64,000 bases of DNA, taken from the NCBI RefSeq assembly GCF_951229915.1, contig NZ_OX579588.1, forward strand, positions 868,001 through 932,000, read 5' to 3'. The DNA is from Candidatus Ornithobacterium hominis. Lineage in GTDB: Bacteria; Bacteroidota; Bacteroidia; Flavobacteriales; Weeksellaceae. Below the pieces are notes generated by a model that was not told where the DNA came from, ran no database searches, and saw only the letters and a program-made list of their open reading frames with translations. The position numbers and the translations under genes were made by a program. This document shows positions 1-8,732 of this stretch, piece by piece (position 1 is the stretch's first letter; each line of letters begins with the position of its first letter).

Positions 1-1
1 A

Positions 2-328
2 CGTTACGAAGAACAGTTGAAAAAACTTTCGACTTCTCGTGGGCAGATTTTAGCTCGGTTAATGCATCGTGAAACGGGAAAAACAACCTATGATATCATC
101 AAAGAACTGCGTGGTGGGATTAGCGCTTTTCTTTGGAATACGGCTGGGGGTGCTTTTGATATTGACTTGAAAAGGAAATTTGAACCAGAGAAAAATCGTG
201 AAGATCTATACATTGCGGTAATTATACAAAAAGGTTTGGCTAGTGGTAAATATCGCCCCATCGAGAAGGAATTTAGGCTTGATAAAAGAGTAAACCCCAT
301 TATGAAAGCACTGGGCAGAGAGGAGTAG
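2..328 (+). CDS. DUF4294 family protein, 3' part
   Basis: The frame is open from the window edge (codon phase starts at base 2), so this is the C-terminal part of a gene that begins upstream. The visible residues (TGKTTYDIIKELRGG..AFLWNTAGGAFDIDLK) match my memory of the flavobacterial DUF4294 family, whose function is unknown. An internal TTG at 17 could be mistaken for a start, but RYEEQ precedes it in frame and is consistent with the family. No signal or membrane segment is seen in the visible part. The gene ends 235 bp before the convergent acyl-CoA reductase gene. Confidence 0.75.
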   Translation, partial: RYEEQLKKLSTSRGQILARLMHRETGKTTYDIIKELRGGISAFLWNTAGGAFDIDLKRKFEPEKNREDLYIAVIIQKGLASGKYRPIEKEFRLDKRVNPIMKALGREE

Positions 329-399
329 TTTTGAGAATTTTTCTGAGAGTCGAAAGTAGCGATTAGGTATAAAATTAGGTGTAAAATAAAGAGATAATA

Positions 400-424
400 A
401 ATTTTAAGGCTTAAGAAATTTTTA
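400..424. repeat. Dispersed A/T palindrome, intergenic copy
   Basis: Core TTTTAAGGCTTAAGAAATTT, a clean copy of the short palindrome repeated throughout the backbone of this window. It lies between two convergent genes and might help terminate transcription. Confidence 0.7.
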
Positions 425-563
425 TTATTTAAAAATAATTTATGGATTTCAATAAAACTTTTAGTAAATTTAATTCGTTATTTATCAATTAGATTCATTA
501 AATTCACGAAATCTTAATTGAGCAACTTTTTCGTACAAAAAATTTCTCAAGCCTTAAAAAAAA

Positions 564-1595
564 TCATAAAGAACTCAACCAAGTTAAGGTATCAATGCCA
601 TCAGCATAATCCTCTAACCTTGGTTTTTGAGCTTGGCCAAAGGGAATTTGATTTGTTGCATTTCCCACCACACATTGCAGTTGCTCATTGTGTTGGGCAA
701 TAAAGTTCCTAACTTCATCCATATCTTTATAGCGTTTGTAGAATAAAACTGCTAGTGGACTTTTTAGCTCATCGCTTTCTTTTAGCAGCAAAAAACCATT
801 TTCTATGATTTCATATTGATTCATCAAATACACCGCCTTGTTATAATCATAATTATTGGCATATTTGTGATGATTGATGATTTCTTTCCACGGGAAAAAA
901 GCTTTAAAAATTCGATTTAAATCAAAGCCTTCAGGAATAAAAATCTGAGTCACATTTCTGCAACCTAACCCAAAATAGCGAAAAACATCATCAGCAAAGT
1001 TTACCAAATCTGCATCAGTTTCTTTGCCCGAAAAAACGGCGACAGACGTGCGATTTCTACGGATAATGTGTGGAATGTTTTTAAAGTAAGATTCAAAATA
1101 CCGTGCTGTATTGTTGCTTCCCGTAGCGATGACGGCATCAACTTCTTGAATTTTAGGTGAAAATTCATAGAAATTCTTTAAGCCTTTAAAAATTTTAGAC
1201 AATTCGTCCAAAAAATAAGGAATCAAGACATTATCTTTAGAAGAAAGTTTGATTGATGCAAAATTCCCCGACAAGATAACGCTCAAGATGTCATGAAATC
1301 CTACCATTGGGATATTCCCAGCGCAAATAATTCCGATTTTTTTAGGCCGAGTGTTTTTCGGGAGCTTTTTCAACCATTTTTTTAATTTTTCTTCCGTTAA
1401 AGTTTCACTCCAAGAATCAAAGCTATACATTTGATTATCAGTTGTAAACCAAGGATTTATTTGCTCAGCTAAGCACATCTTATTTTTCAGATCTTTCAAA
1501 AAAAAGTCACCTTGATTTTGTTTTAAATCAGTTCTGAATGATTCTAAATTTTGACCTAAAAAAGAAAAAATTTTGATTCGTTCTTCTAATTGCAT
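564..1595 (-). CDS. Acyl-CoA reductase (LuxC-like family)
   Basis: A 343-residue protein of the acyl-CoA reductase (LuxC-related, aldehyde dehydrogenase-like) family. The landmarks are GIICAGNIPMVGFHD, KLSSKDNVLIPYF, the phrase VIATGSNNTARYFESYF (nucleotide-binding region) and YFGLGCRNVTQIF, whose Cys is the expected thioester residue. I start it at MQLEERIKIF; an ATG 24 bp upstream would add eight residues and run toward the divergent ferredoxin gene. In Flavobacteriia this gene is commonly paired with the ferredoxin on the other strand, as here. The physiological substrate is not known to me. Its 3' end overlaps a copy of the dispersed palindrome (541-563). Confidence 0.8.
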   Translation of the reverse strand: MQLEERIKIFSFLGQNLESFRTDLKQNQGDFFLKDLKNKMCLAEQINPWFTTDNQMYSFDSWSETLTEEKLKKWLKKLPKNTRPKKIGIICAGNIPMVGFHDILSVILSGNFASIKLSSKDNVLIPYFLDELSKIFKGLKNFYEFSPKIQEVDAVIATGSNNTARYFESYFKNIPHIIRRNRTSVAVFSGKETDADLVNFADDVFRYFGLGCRNVTQIFIPEGFDLNRIFKAFFPWKEIINHHKYANNYDYNKAVYLMNQYEIIENGFLLLKESDELKSPLAVLFYKRYKDMDEVRNFIAQHNEQLQCVVGNATNQIPFGQAQKPRLEDYADGIDTLTWLSSL

Positions 1596-1636
1596 GAAAA
1601 TTGTATTTATTTTGCACAAATTTAAAAGAAATAGCT

Positions 1637-1984
1637 ATGGCAATCAAAATAACAGACGAATGTATCAATTGCGGTGCTTGCGAACCCGAGTGCCCCAACA
1701 ATGCGATTTACGAAGGCGCTATGGATTGGCGTTTTTCTGATGGTACAGATGTGCAAGGATTTTTTGTGGGATTAAACGGCCACTCTGCTGATGCAGATGC
1801 GCCACAAGAGCCCATCAGTGATGATTATTATTTCATCGTGCCAGATAAATGTACTGAATGCAAAGGTTTCCACGACGAGCCACAATGTGCCGCAGTGTGC
1901 CCCGTAGATTGCTGTGTACCAGATGAAGACCACGAGGAAAGTGAGGATAGATTGCTCGAGAAAAAAGCAATGCTTCATCATTAA
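1637..1984 (+). CDS. 4Fe-4S dicluster ferredoxin
   Basis: A 115-residue bacterial-type ferredoxin with two cluster motifs: CINCGACEPECP near residue 8 and CTECKGFHDEPQCAAVCPVDC near residue 68. The second motif carries the eight-residue insertion typical of Alvin/2[4Fe-4S] ferredoxins, and the C-terminal tail is acidic. It is an electron carrier in the cytoplasm. The frame is open for 12 codons upstream, but MAIKITDECINCG is the conserved family start, so ATG 1637 is used. It is divergent from the acyl-CoA reductase with only 41 bp between starts, so both promoters must share that space. A strong hairpin terminator follows. Confidence 0.92.
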   Translation: MAIKITDECINCGACEPECPNNAIYEGAMDWRFSDGTDVQGFFVGLNGHSADADAPQEPISDDYYFIVPDKCTECKGFHDEPQCAAVCPVDCCVPDEDHEESEDRLLEKKAMLHH

Positions 1985-2004
1985 TTCAAAAATAATGAAT
2001 ATAA

Positions 2005-2042
2005 AAAGCTGTTTTAATCTGATTTAAAACAGCTTTCCTTTT
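2005..2042 (+). terminator. Intrinsic terminator after ferredoxin
   Basis: Thirteen-base perfect stem (AAAGCTGTTTTAA with its complement), five-base loop and a following T-run. The serC ATG lies 10 bp beyond, so serC probably uses a promoter overlapping or downstream of this hairpin, or depends on read-through. Confidence 0.85.
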
Positions 2043-2052
2043 TTTTAGATTA

Positions 2053-3126
2053 ATGAAGAAACATAATTTTTGTTCAGGCCCTTGTATTTTACCTTCATCG
2101 GTTTATGATGAAGCTTCACGAGGCATTTTAAATTTTAATGATTCGGGCTTATCTATTTTAGAAATTTCACACCGCAGTGTAGCTTTTCAAGAAATTTTGC
2201 AAGGCGCTAGAAATTTATTGAAAGAACTTCTGCAAATACCCGATTCGCATTCGGTTTTATTTTTGCAAGGTGGAGCCAGTTTGCAGTTTAGCATGGCGGC
2301 GATGAATTTTTCTCGAGCTGAGTCAAAGACGGCTTATTTAGACACAGGACGTTGGGCAAAAAAAGCTTTTGAGGAAGCAGAAAAACTAAATTTAGCAGAA
2401 GTTATTGCCACTTCTGTAGATAAGAATTATACTTATTTGCCTGAATTTTTTAAGCCTTTAGAAAAATTTGATTATTTACATTTTACTTCAAATAACACAA
2501 TTTATGGGACTCAGTATCAGGAATTTCCGTCATGCGAAATTCCATTAATAGCAGATATGTCTTCAGATATTCTCATGCGAGAGATTGATTTTTCTAGATT
2601 CAATCTTATTTATGCTGGAGCGCAAAAAAACATTGGTGCAGCGGGTTCTGCCATTGCCATTGTGAATAAAGAGGCTCTAAATAAACATGGGCGGAATATA
2701 CCTTCTTATTTAGATTACAATATGCATGTGAAGGAAGAAAATACCTTTAACACGCCTCCAGTTTTTGCTATTTATACCGCTTATCTAAATTTAAAATGGC
2801 TCAAAAATCAAGGTGGGGTTTTAGCAATGAAGCAAAAATCAAAAGAAAAAAGTCAATTGCTTTATAATGAAATTGATAGGAATTCTTGCTTTAGAGGTAC
2901 TGCGGCTAAGGAAAATCGCTCTAAAGTGAATGTTACTTTTGTTTTAGAAAATGAAGTCCATCAAGCTGAATTTGATGAAATTTGCCAAGCCAATGGTATA
3001 GAAAACATTAAAGGGCATCGCACCGTAGGCGGCTATAGAGCTAGTTTATACAACGCATTGCCTATAGAAAGCGTTCAGGCTTTGGTGAATGCGATGCAAG
3101 AATTAGAAAAAAAATTAAATCAATAA
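2053..3126 (+). CDS. serC: Phosphoserine aminotransferase
   Basis: A 357-residue PLP enzyme converting 3-phosphohydroxypyruvate and glutamate to phosphoserine and 2-oxoglutarate, the second step of serine synthesis. It also serves a step of PLP synthesis in some bacteria. The start MKKHNFCSGPCILP is the family signature. LFLQGGASLQFSMAAMN forms the phosphate site, and YAGAQKNIGAAG holds the PLP lysine. Length is normal. It is followed after 1 bp by the 3-phosphoglycerate dehydrogenase gene, so the two successive pathway enzymes are co-transcribed. A copy of the dispersed palindrome (about 2443-2469) lies inside the reading frame and encodes EFFKPLEKF. Confidence 0.95.
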   Translation: MKKHNFCSGPCILPSSVYDEASRGILNFNDSGLSILEISHRSVAFQEILQGARNLLKELLQIPDSHSVLFLQGGASLQFSMAAMNFSRAESKTAYLDTGRWAKKAFEEAEKLNLAEVIATSVDKNYTYLPEFFKPLEKFDYLHFTSNNTIYGTQYQEFPSCEIPLIADMSSDILMREIDFSRFNLIYAGAQKNIGAAGSAIAIVNKEALNKHGRNIPSYLDYNMHVKEENTFNTPPVFAIYTAYLNLKWLKNQGGVLAMKQKSKEKSQLLYNEIDRNSCFRGTAAKENRSKVNVTFVLENEVHQAEFDEICQANGIENIKGHRTVGGYRASLYNALPIESVQALVNAMQELEKKLNQ

Positions 3127-3127
3127 A

Positions 3128-4084
3128 ATGAACATACTAGTCAATGACGGAATTTCAGAAACGGGAGGTAGACTGCTTTTAGATTCTGGTTTTAAATTAT
3201 TTACACAAAAAATTCCACAAAATCAATTGGCGGAATTTATGAATAAAAATCATATCGAAATTTTGCTGGTGCGTAGTGCCACGCAAGTTCCGATGGAGCT
3301 CATAGATGCTGTTCCATCGCTCAAATTGATTGGCCGAGGTGGAGTTGGTTTAGATAATATTGATGTAGATTTTGCCGAGCAAATGGGGATTCATGTGATT
3401 CATACGCCTAATTCTTCAGCAATTTCTGTAGCAGAACTGGTCATAGCACATATGCTTACACTTTCTCGGAATTTGCACGATTCCAATCGAAATATGCCAT
3501 TGGAAGGCGACACCGAATTCTCTCAACTCAAGCGATTATACGCCAATGGCTTTGAATTGAGAAATAAAACCATCGGTATTATAGGTATAGGAGTGATTGG
3601 TAAAGAAGTGGCAAAATTAGCTTACGGTATGGGGATGAAAATCATAGGAGCTGATAGCGATGAGGAAAAAGCAGAAAAAACATTAGAAATTCAATTCGCT
3701 GATCAACAAAAAATTAAAATTAAGATTCCGATCTTTAGTCTAGACGAAGTTTTACAAAAAGCCGATGTGCTCAGTATTCACACGCCCAAAGCAGATAAAT
3801 ACATCATTGATGAATTCGCCCTCACAAAAATGAAGCAAAACGCCATTCTCATCAACACATCACGTGGTGGAACAGTGGATGAAAAAGCAGTAATAGAAGC
3901 CATCGAAGAAGGGAAATTACGTGGAGCAGCGTTTGATGTTTTTGAGAACGAACCTCAGCCAGAAATCAGTTTGTTGATGTACCCCAAGCTCTCGCTCTCG
4001 CCTCATATTGGCGGCTCTACCATTGATGCTCAGCAGCGCATCGGGGCAGATTTAGCACAGCAAATCATTGATATTTTTGGTTAG
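3128..4084 (+). CDS. serA: D-3-phosphoglycerate dehydrogenase
   Basis: A 318-residue D-2-hydroxyacid dehydrogenase. The Rossmann motif GIIGIGVIGKEVAKLAYGMGM is at about residue 150. The catalytic Arg lies in NTSRGGTVDE, the Glu in FDVFENEPQP, and the His in LSPHIGGSTIDAQ. It lacks the C-terminal ACT domain of E. coli SerA, as in many Bacteroidota, so serine feedback through ACT is not expected. Its position directly behind serC makes the serine-pathway assignment secure. The stop is followed closely by menC, so transcription probably continues into menaquinone genes. Confidence 0.88.
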   Translation: MNILVNDGISETGGRLLLDSGFKLFTQKIPQNQLAEFMNKNHIEILLVRSATQVPMELIDAVPSLKLIGRGGVGLDNIDVDFAEQMGIHVIHTPNSSAISVAELVIAHMLTLSRNLHDSNRNMPLEGDTEFSQLKRLYANGFELRNKTIGIIGIGVIGKEVAKLAYGMGMKIIGADSDEEKAEKTLEIQFADQQKIKIKIPIFSLDEVLQKADVLSIHTPKADKYIIDEFALTKMKQNAILINTSRGGTVDEKAVIEAIEEGKLRGAAFDVFENEPQPEISLLMYPKLSLSPHIGGSTIDAQQRIGADLAQQIIDIFG

Positions 4085-4097
4085 TAAAATTAGAAAA

Positions 4098-5108
4098 ATG
4101 AAAAATTTAAAATGCTGGTTTGAACCTTACACATTGATTTTTAGGAAGCCAGCAGGGACGTCACGAGGTGTTTTACTCACAAAAAAAACCTATTTTATCT
4201 ATTTACAGCAAGAAGAGCAAACTTTTGTAGGAGAAGCCAATCTGTTTCAGAATTTAAGTTTTGACGATATCTTTGGCTACGAAAATTATTTGAGACAAGC
4301 TTGTCAACAGATAGAAAATCAATCTTTTGAATGGGAAGAATGGAGAAGATTCCCATCAATTCAATTTGCGGCAGAGCAAATTCTGATACAACAAAAAAAT
4401 CAAAAAAACATTTTATTTAATTCTGAATTTGTAAAAGGAGAAAAAGGGATCCCAATCAATGGCCTGATTTGGATGAGTTCGCCAGAGGAAATGCAACGCC
4501 AAATTGAGGAGAAATTAAAACAGAGATTCCACTGCATCAAACTGAAAATCGGCGTCCATTGGGAGAAAGAAAAACAAATTCTCCAGTCGCTGCGCGATAA
4601 ATTCTCAGCAGAAAAATTAGAATTGCGCGTAGATGCCAACGGAGCATTTAATTTAGAAGAAGCAAAGGAAGTTTTAAAATTTTTAAAGGCTTTAGAAATT
4701 CATTCTATCGAGCAGCCCATTAGGCAAGGTCTCAAAACCGAAATGAAAAAGCTTTGTGCAGTGGGTGAATGTGCTGTTGCTCTTGATGAGGAATTAATTG
4801 GAATAACGGGAAACACCGAAAAGCAAAGTTTATTACAAGAAATTAAACCACAATTCATTATCCTAAAGCCAGCTTTAGTTGGTGGATTCCAAGGAAGCTT
4901 GGAATGGATTGATTTAGCTAAAAAAAATAATATTGGCTGGTGGATCACATCAGCATTAGAGAGTAACATCGGGCTGAATGCCATTGCCCAATTTACAGCT
5001 AGCCTCGATACAGCAATACCACAGGGCTTGGGTACAGGCGGCTTGTTTACCAATAATATTGAAAGTGATTTGGAAATTCGCGGCGAAAAATTATATAAAA
5101 AATGTTAA
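4098..5108 (+). CDS. menC: o-Succinylbenzoate synthase
   Basis: A 336-residue enolase-superfamily enzyme that dehydrates SHCHC to o-succinylbenzoate in menaquinone synthesis. The superfamily marks are in order: KLKIG (catalytic Lys), RVDANGAF (metal Asp), EQPI (metal Glu), LDEEL (metal Asp/Glu), ILKPALVGGF (second Lys) and ITSALESNIGLNA. I start at MKNLKCWFEPY. The frame is open 30 bp upstream into serA, but that segment is not family-like. It overlaps menE by 7 bp, so the two are translationally coupled. A dispersed palindrome at about 4677-4700 is translated as KFLKALEI. Confidence 0.9.
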   Translation: MKNLKCWFEPYTLIFRKPAGTSRGVLLTKKTYFIYLQQEEQTFVGEANLFQNLSFDDIFGYENYLRQACQQIENQSFEWEEWRRFPSIQFAAEQILIQQKNQKNILFNSEFVKGEKGIPINGLIWMSSPEEMQRQIEEKLKQRFHCIKLKIGVHWEKEKQILQSLRDKFSAEKLELRVDANGAFNLEEAKEVLKFLKALEIHSIEQPIRQGLKTEMKKLCAVGECAVALDEELIGITGNTEKQSLLQEIKPQFIILKPALVGGFQGSLEWIDLAKKNNIGWWITSALESNIGLNAIAQFTASLDTAIPQGLGTGGLFTNNIESDLEIRGEKLYKKC

Positions 5109-6091
5109 TCATAGATTTTTCTAAGCCTTTTAAAATTTCTGAAAATCAGGCAACAAATGAGTTTGAACACTCAGTGTTAGATTTCACTGAATATTACCTT
5201 TGTCATGATAAAATTTTGGTGCAAACTTCAGGGTCTACGGGGGAACCTAAAGATTTGGTTTTGAGTAAAAAAAATATGCAACTTTCAGCAAAACTAACAG
5301 GAAATTTTTTAAGCCTTAAAAAAAATAATTCTGCTTTGCTTTGTTTGCCGATGAGCTATATTGCAGGCAAAATGATGGTGGTTCGTGCTATTGAACTGAA
5401 ATTAAAACTGTATTGTATTCCACCTAAAATTAAACTTCAAATACCTGATAATTATGATTTTGCAGCGATGACACCTGCACAATGTGAGGCTTCTTATTCT
5501 GAACTCGGGAAAATAAAAAAACTCATCATCGGCGGAGCGGCAGTAAAATTTGATTTGAGAAAAAAATTAGAAAAAATCTCGACAGATTGCTACGAAACAT
5601 ACGGAATGACGGAAACAATCACGCACATTGCTATGCGAAAAATAGGGCAGGATAGGAGCTTTAAAGTTTTACCTGAAATGGAAATTAAAACAGGTGAAAA
5701 AGGAAATTTGCATATCAAGACGCCTTATAGCGATAATTGGTTGGAAACAAATGATTTAGTGGAAATTACGAATGATGGGTTTGATTTTTTGGGGAGATTA
5801 GATGATGTGATCAATTCAGGAGGTGTGAAAATTAATCCTGAGAAAGTGGAAAATATTTTAAAACCTTACATCAGAGGAGAATTTGTGATTTCTTCTATAT
5901 CAGATGAAGATTGGGGTGAGAAAATTGTTTTGGTTGTGGAGCAAAATCAAGAGGTTAATTTATTTAAATTCAGTGAATTAAATTTATCTAAATTCGAAGT
6001 TCCAAAAGAAGTTATTTTTTTAGAAAAGTTCCCACGAACACATTCTGGGAAAATTCAACGGAAAAAAATTAAAGAATTTTTAAAGCCTTAA
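5102..6091 (+). CDS. menE: o-Succinylbenzoate-CoA ligase
   Basis: A 329-residue adenylate-forming ligase, shorter than the 450-500 residues of classical MenE. This compact form is usual in Flavobacteriia. VQTSGSTGEPKDLVLS is the ATP P-loop motif, YETYGMTETITHIA the A5 motif, DFLGRLDDVINSGGVKI the A7-A8 hinge, and HSGKIQRKK carries the C-terminal catalytic Lys. It activates OSB to OSB-CoA. It overlaps menC. Two dispersed palindromes lie inside it (about 5115-5138 and 5302-5328), and a third (about 6074-6098) spans its stop codon, so the last residues EFLKP come from the repeat itself. Confidence 0.9.
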   Translation: MLIIDFSKPFKISENQATNEFEHSVLDFTEYYLCHDKILVQTSGSTGEPKDLVLSKKNMQLSAKLTGNFLSLKKNNSALLCLPMSYIAGKMMVVRAIELKLKLYCIPPKIKLQIPDNYDFAAMTPAQCEASYSELGKIKKLIIGGAAVKFDLRKKLEKISTDCYETYGMTETITHIAMRKIGQDRSFKVLPEMEIKTGEKGNLHIKTPYSDNWLETNDLVEITNDGFDFLGRLDDVINSGGVKINPEKVENILKPYIRGEFVISSISDEDWGEKIVLVVEQNQEVNLFKFSELNLSKFEVPKEVIFLEKFPRTHSGKIQRKKIKEFLKP

Positions 6092-6123
6092 AAAAATCAT
6101 TCTTCAAAAATCAGTAAATCTGC

Positions 6124-6131
6124 TAAATTTG
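6124..6131 (+). promoter_or_regulatory. -7 box of lysS promoter
   Basis: TAAATTTG matches the Bacteroidota -7 consensus TAnnTTTG. It lies 17 bp before the lysS ATG. No convincing -33 TTG sits at the right distance. Confidence 0.5.
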
Positions 6132-6148
6132 TAAATTCAAATGAAATT

Positions 6149-7837
6149 ATGACATTATCTGAACAAGAACAAATCCGTAGAGATAAATTAAACGAAATTA
6201 AAGCCTTGGGTATCAACCCTTACCCAGCAGAGGCTTATGAGGTGAAAGATACGACTCAAAGTATTGAAGAAAACTTTGAAGAAGGAAAGAAAGTTAGCTT
6301 AGCTGGGCGATTGATGGCAAGGCGTATTCAAGGCAAAGCTTCTTTTGCTGAATTGCAAGATGCTGCAGGGCGAATTCAAATTTATTTTAACCGTGATGAA
6401 ATTTGCCCAGGAGAGGATAAAAATAAATACAACGAACTTTATAAAAGACTTCTGGATATTGGCGATTTTATAGGTATAGAAGGGCAACTCTTTACAACCC
6501 AAGTTGGCGAAAAAACGGTGATGGTAAAAGATTTTACACTACTGAGTAAGTCGCTGAAACCTCTGCCTTTGCCTAAGACTGATAGCGAAGGGAATATACA
6601 TGATGGCTTTACTGATGCTGAGATGCGTTACCGCCAGCGTTATGCGGATTTGGCTGTCAACCCGCACGTAAAAGAAATTTTCTATAAAAGGAGTAAGCTG
6701 TTTACAGCGATGCGTAATTTCTTTAATGACAGAGGTTATTTTGAGGTTGAAACACCGATTTTGCAACCGATTCCTGGCGGGGCTGCGGCGCGACCTTTTA
6801 TCACGCAACATAATGCACTGAATATTCCTCTGTATATGAGAATTGCTAATGAATTGTACCTCAAGCGTTTGATTGTAGGTGGATTTGATGGTGTGTATGA
6901 ATTTTCTAAAAACTTTAGAAATGAGGGAATGGATCGTACGCACAACCCAGAGTTTACAGCGATGGAAATTTATGTGGCGTACAAAGATTATCATTGGATG
7001 ATGGAGTTTACAGAGCAATTGCTAGAGCACTGTGCACGAGAGGTTAACGGAACGACGAAAGCAATATTTAACGGGCAAGAAATTGATTTCAAGGCGCCTT
7101 ATCCGCGCATCACTATGCGAGATGCAATTTTAGAACACACGGGATTTGATATTAAAGATAAAACAGAGGAGGAATTGCGAAAGGCTGCTAAAAATATGAA
7201 TTTGGCAGTAGATGAAACAATGGGGAAAGGAAAGCTTATTGATGAAATTTTCGGTGAAAAATGTGAAAATCAATATGTTCAGCCTACTTTTATTATTGAT
7301 TATCCTAAAGAAATGAGCCCGCTGACCAAGATGCACCGTAGTGAAGAAGGCGTCACAGAACGATTTGAATTAATGGTTTGTGGGAAAGAAATCGCTAATG
7401 CTTATTCTGAGTTGAATGACCCGATAGATCAACGCGAGCGATTTGAAGAGCAATTGAAATTGAGCGAAAAAGGTGATGACGAAGCCATGTTCATCGACCA
7501 AGATTTTTTACGAGCCTTGGAGTATGGCATGCCGCCGACGGCTGGTCTAGGCATCGGGATGGATAGATTGATTATGTTTTTGACCGACCAACAATCCATA
7601 CAAGAAGTTTTATTTTTCCCTCAAATGAAACCCGAGAAGAAAAAGATGGAATTGACGGAAGATGAAAAGAATTTACTCGTCTTGCTAGAAACTACTGAAG
7701 CTTATGCTCTAGAAGAAATCAGAGAAAAGAGTGGTTTGTCTAACAAAAAATGGGATAAAATCACAAAATCATTGCGCAAAAAGGAACTCATCAACATCGA
7801 GAAAACAGATGAAGGATTAATCATTCAAAAAGCGTAA
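6149..7837 (+). CDS. lysS: Lysyl-tRNA synthetase, class II
   Basis: A 562-residue class II synthetase charging tRNA-Lys. An N-terminal OB-fold (about residues 50-150, SLAGRLMARRIQGKASFAEL) is followed by the catalytic core. Motif 2 is YEFSKNFRNEGMDRTHNPEF, motif 3 is PPTAGLGIGMDRLIMFL, and MSPLTKMHR marks the lysine class. A C-terminal extension of about 60 residues (LLETTEAYALEEIREKSGL, helix-turn-helix-like) is found in flavobacterial LysS. It has its own promoter box 5' and a hairpin terminator 3'. Confidence 0.96.
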   Translation: MTLSEQEQIRRDKLNEIKALGINPYPAEAYEVKDTTQSIEENFEEGKKVSLAGRLMARRIQGKASFAELQDAAGRIQIYFNRDEICPGEDKNKYNELYKRLLDIGDFIGIEGQLFTTQVGEKTVMVKDFTLLSKSLKPLPLPKTDSEGNIHDGFTDAEMRYRQRYADLAVNPHVKEIFYKRSKLFTAMRNFFNDRGYFEVETPILQPIPGGAAARPFITQHNALNIPLYMRIANELYLKRLIVGGFDGVYEFSKNFRNEGMDRTHNPEFTAMEIYVAYKDYHWMMEFTEQLLEHCAREVNGTTKAIFNGQEIDFKAPYPRITMRDAILEHTGFDIKDKTEEELRKAAKNMNLAVDETMGKGKLIDEIFGEKCENQYVQPTFIIDYPKEMSPLTKMHRSEEGVTERFELMVCGKEIANAYSELNDPIDQRERFEEQLKLSEKGDDEAMFIDQDFLRALEYGMPPTAGLGIGMDRLIMFLTDQQSIQEVLFFPQMKPEKKKMELTEDEKNLLVLLETTEAYALEEIREKSGLSNKKWDKITKSLRKKELINIEKTDEGLIIQKA

Positions 7838-7863
7838 AATTTTTTAAGGCTTAATAAATTTTT
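7837..7863. repeat. Dispersed A/T palindrome at the lysS 3' end
   Basis: Copy of the backbone palindrome starting at the last base of the lysS stop codon (core TTTTTTAAGGCTTAATAAAT). Confidence 0.7.
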
Positions 7864-7912
7864 GCTTTAAATACTAAAGAAGTTTTGACTTTTAAAATTT
7901 AAAGATAAATCA

Positions 7913-7940
7913 CTCACACGGGCAATCGTGTGGGTTTTTT
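7913..7940 (+). terminator. Intrinsic terminator after lysS
   Basis: Stem CACACG / CGTGTG extended by two weaker pairs, six-base loop, then six Ts. Confidence 0.8.
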
Positions 7941-7981
7941 ATTTGAAGAGATTTAAATTGCTAAAAAAAATTAGAAGCGGG

Positions 7982-8010
7982 GAATTTTTTTTAAGGCTTT
8001 ATAAAAATAA
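7982..8010. repeat. Dispersed A/T palindrome, intergenic copy
   Basis: Second copy within 150 bp (core TTTTTTTTAAGGCTTTATAA), just before the accessory patch begins. Confidence 0.6.
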
Positions 8011-8070
8011 ATATTTCTACTGCTAAAATTCAACCTTGTGTATAGAAATATGATGTTGTGCGAGGTTTTA

Positions 8071-8217
8071 TTAAGCACTTGTAGGATTCACTGTTAATTG
8101 CCCACCCACTATCTTCAAGTGCGGGGTTGTAGGGGTTCCATATCCTGTACAAAATGAAATGAGGTTTTGAAGGTTGGCTACATTTTTTACGTGTCCTGTT
8201 TCTGATGTTGATGCTAT
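8071..8217 (-). pseudogene. Relic of a Bacteroidota hypothetical protein
   Basis: The minus strand encodes about 48 residues beginning ASTSETGHVKNVANLQNLI and continuing SFCTGYGTPTTPHLKI. I recognise this as the N-terminus of a family of roughly 200-residue proteins of unknown function common in Flavobacteriia. The expected ATG reads ATA here, and the frame ends after one quarter of the normal length. It is therefore a broken remnant and probably not expressed. Confidence 0.5.
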
Positions 8218-8262
8218 GATGATAATATTTTATAGTTAAAGCACAAATTTACAAGTATTTGG

Positions 8263-8410
8263 TTAAAATCTTAATTGCATACCAAAATATAAAGTTCTTT
8301 GTTGAAAATAATTAAATGATTCTTGCGTATAATTTTCATTATAATAAACTGATGATTGATTTTTATTATTAAAAATATTATTAATTGATGCAAAAGCTAT
8401 TATATATGCT
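8263..8410 (-). pseudogene. TonB-dependent receptor C-terminal relic
   Basis: The minus-strand frame ends with QESFNYFQQRTLYFGMQLRF. This is an amphipathic last beta-strand with terminal Phe, as in outer-membrane TonB-dependent receptors (the Bam recognition signal). About 48 receptor-like residues remain (AYIIAFASINNIFNNKNQSS onward). Upstream the frame runs into the PadR fragment near 8400-8410, so the rest of the receptor has been deleted and the two genes are joined. Confidence 0.55.
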
Positions 8411-8612
8411 CGTATTTTCTCAATGCTCTGTATAGACTTTGCTCTTCGCAACTAATTGTTCCGTCCGATTTCTTTTCAATGAAGTTTTTAATTTCATCAA
8501 CATACTTTTTGCTTTCTTGAAGAGCCATAAAAATCCAAAGTGTCAATTGACCTTTTTTATATGTGTTTTCCCAAGAAAGCAATAATTCATTTAGTTTTTT
8601 ATCATTTTTCAT
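8400..8612 (-). pseudogene. PadR-family regulator, N-terminal fragment
   Basis: Seventy residues starting MKNDKKLNELLLSWENTYKK and containing QLTLWIFMALQESKKYVDEI and TISCEEQSLYRALRKYEHI, the winged-helix DNA-binding part of PadR-like regulators. These proteins are normally about 110 residues or more. This one stops exactly at the junction with the TonB-receptor relic, so the C-terminal half is missing. The frame is open 159 bp further upstream, but MKND is the family start. Whether the stub is made or binds DNA is unknown. Confidence 0.55.
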
Positions 8613-8732
8613 TATTATTTTATTTGTATTAAACAAGTTGAATAATACAAATGTGATAATATTTTTGATTTCGACAAATGAATTTTTAAATTTCAGGAAA
8701 TTAAGGTTGTGGGTTTGGTCATAATGCACCAC

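Noticed and set aside
564..703. Plus-strand 61-residue frame at 518-703
   Set aside because: It lies antisense to the end of the acyl-CoA reductase gene, whose protein is clearly family-like; no independent support.
4400..5053. Minus-strand frames across menC
   Set aside because: Shadows of the enolase-type gene; codon pattern and motifs support only the plus strand.
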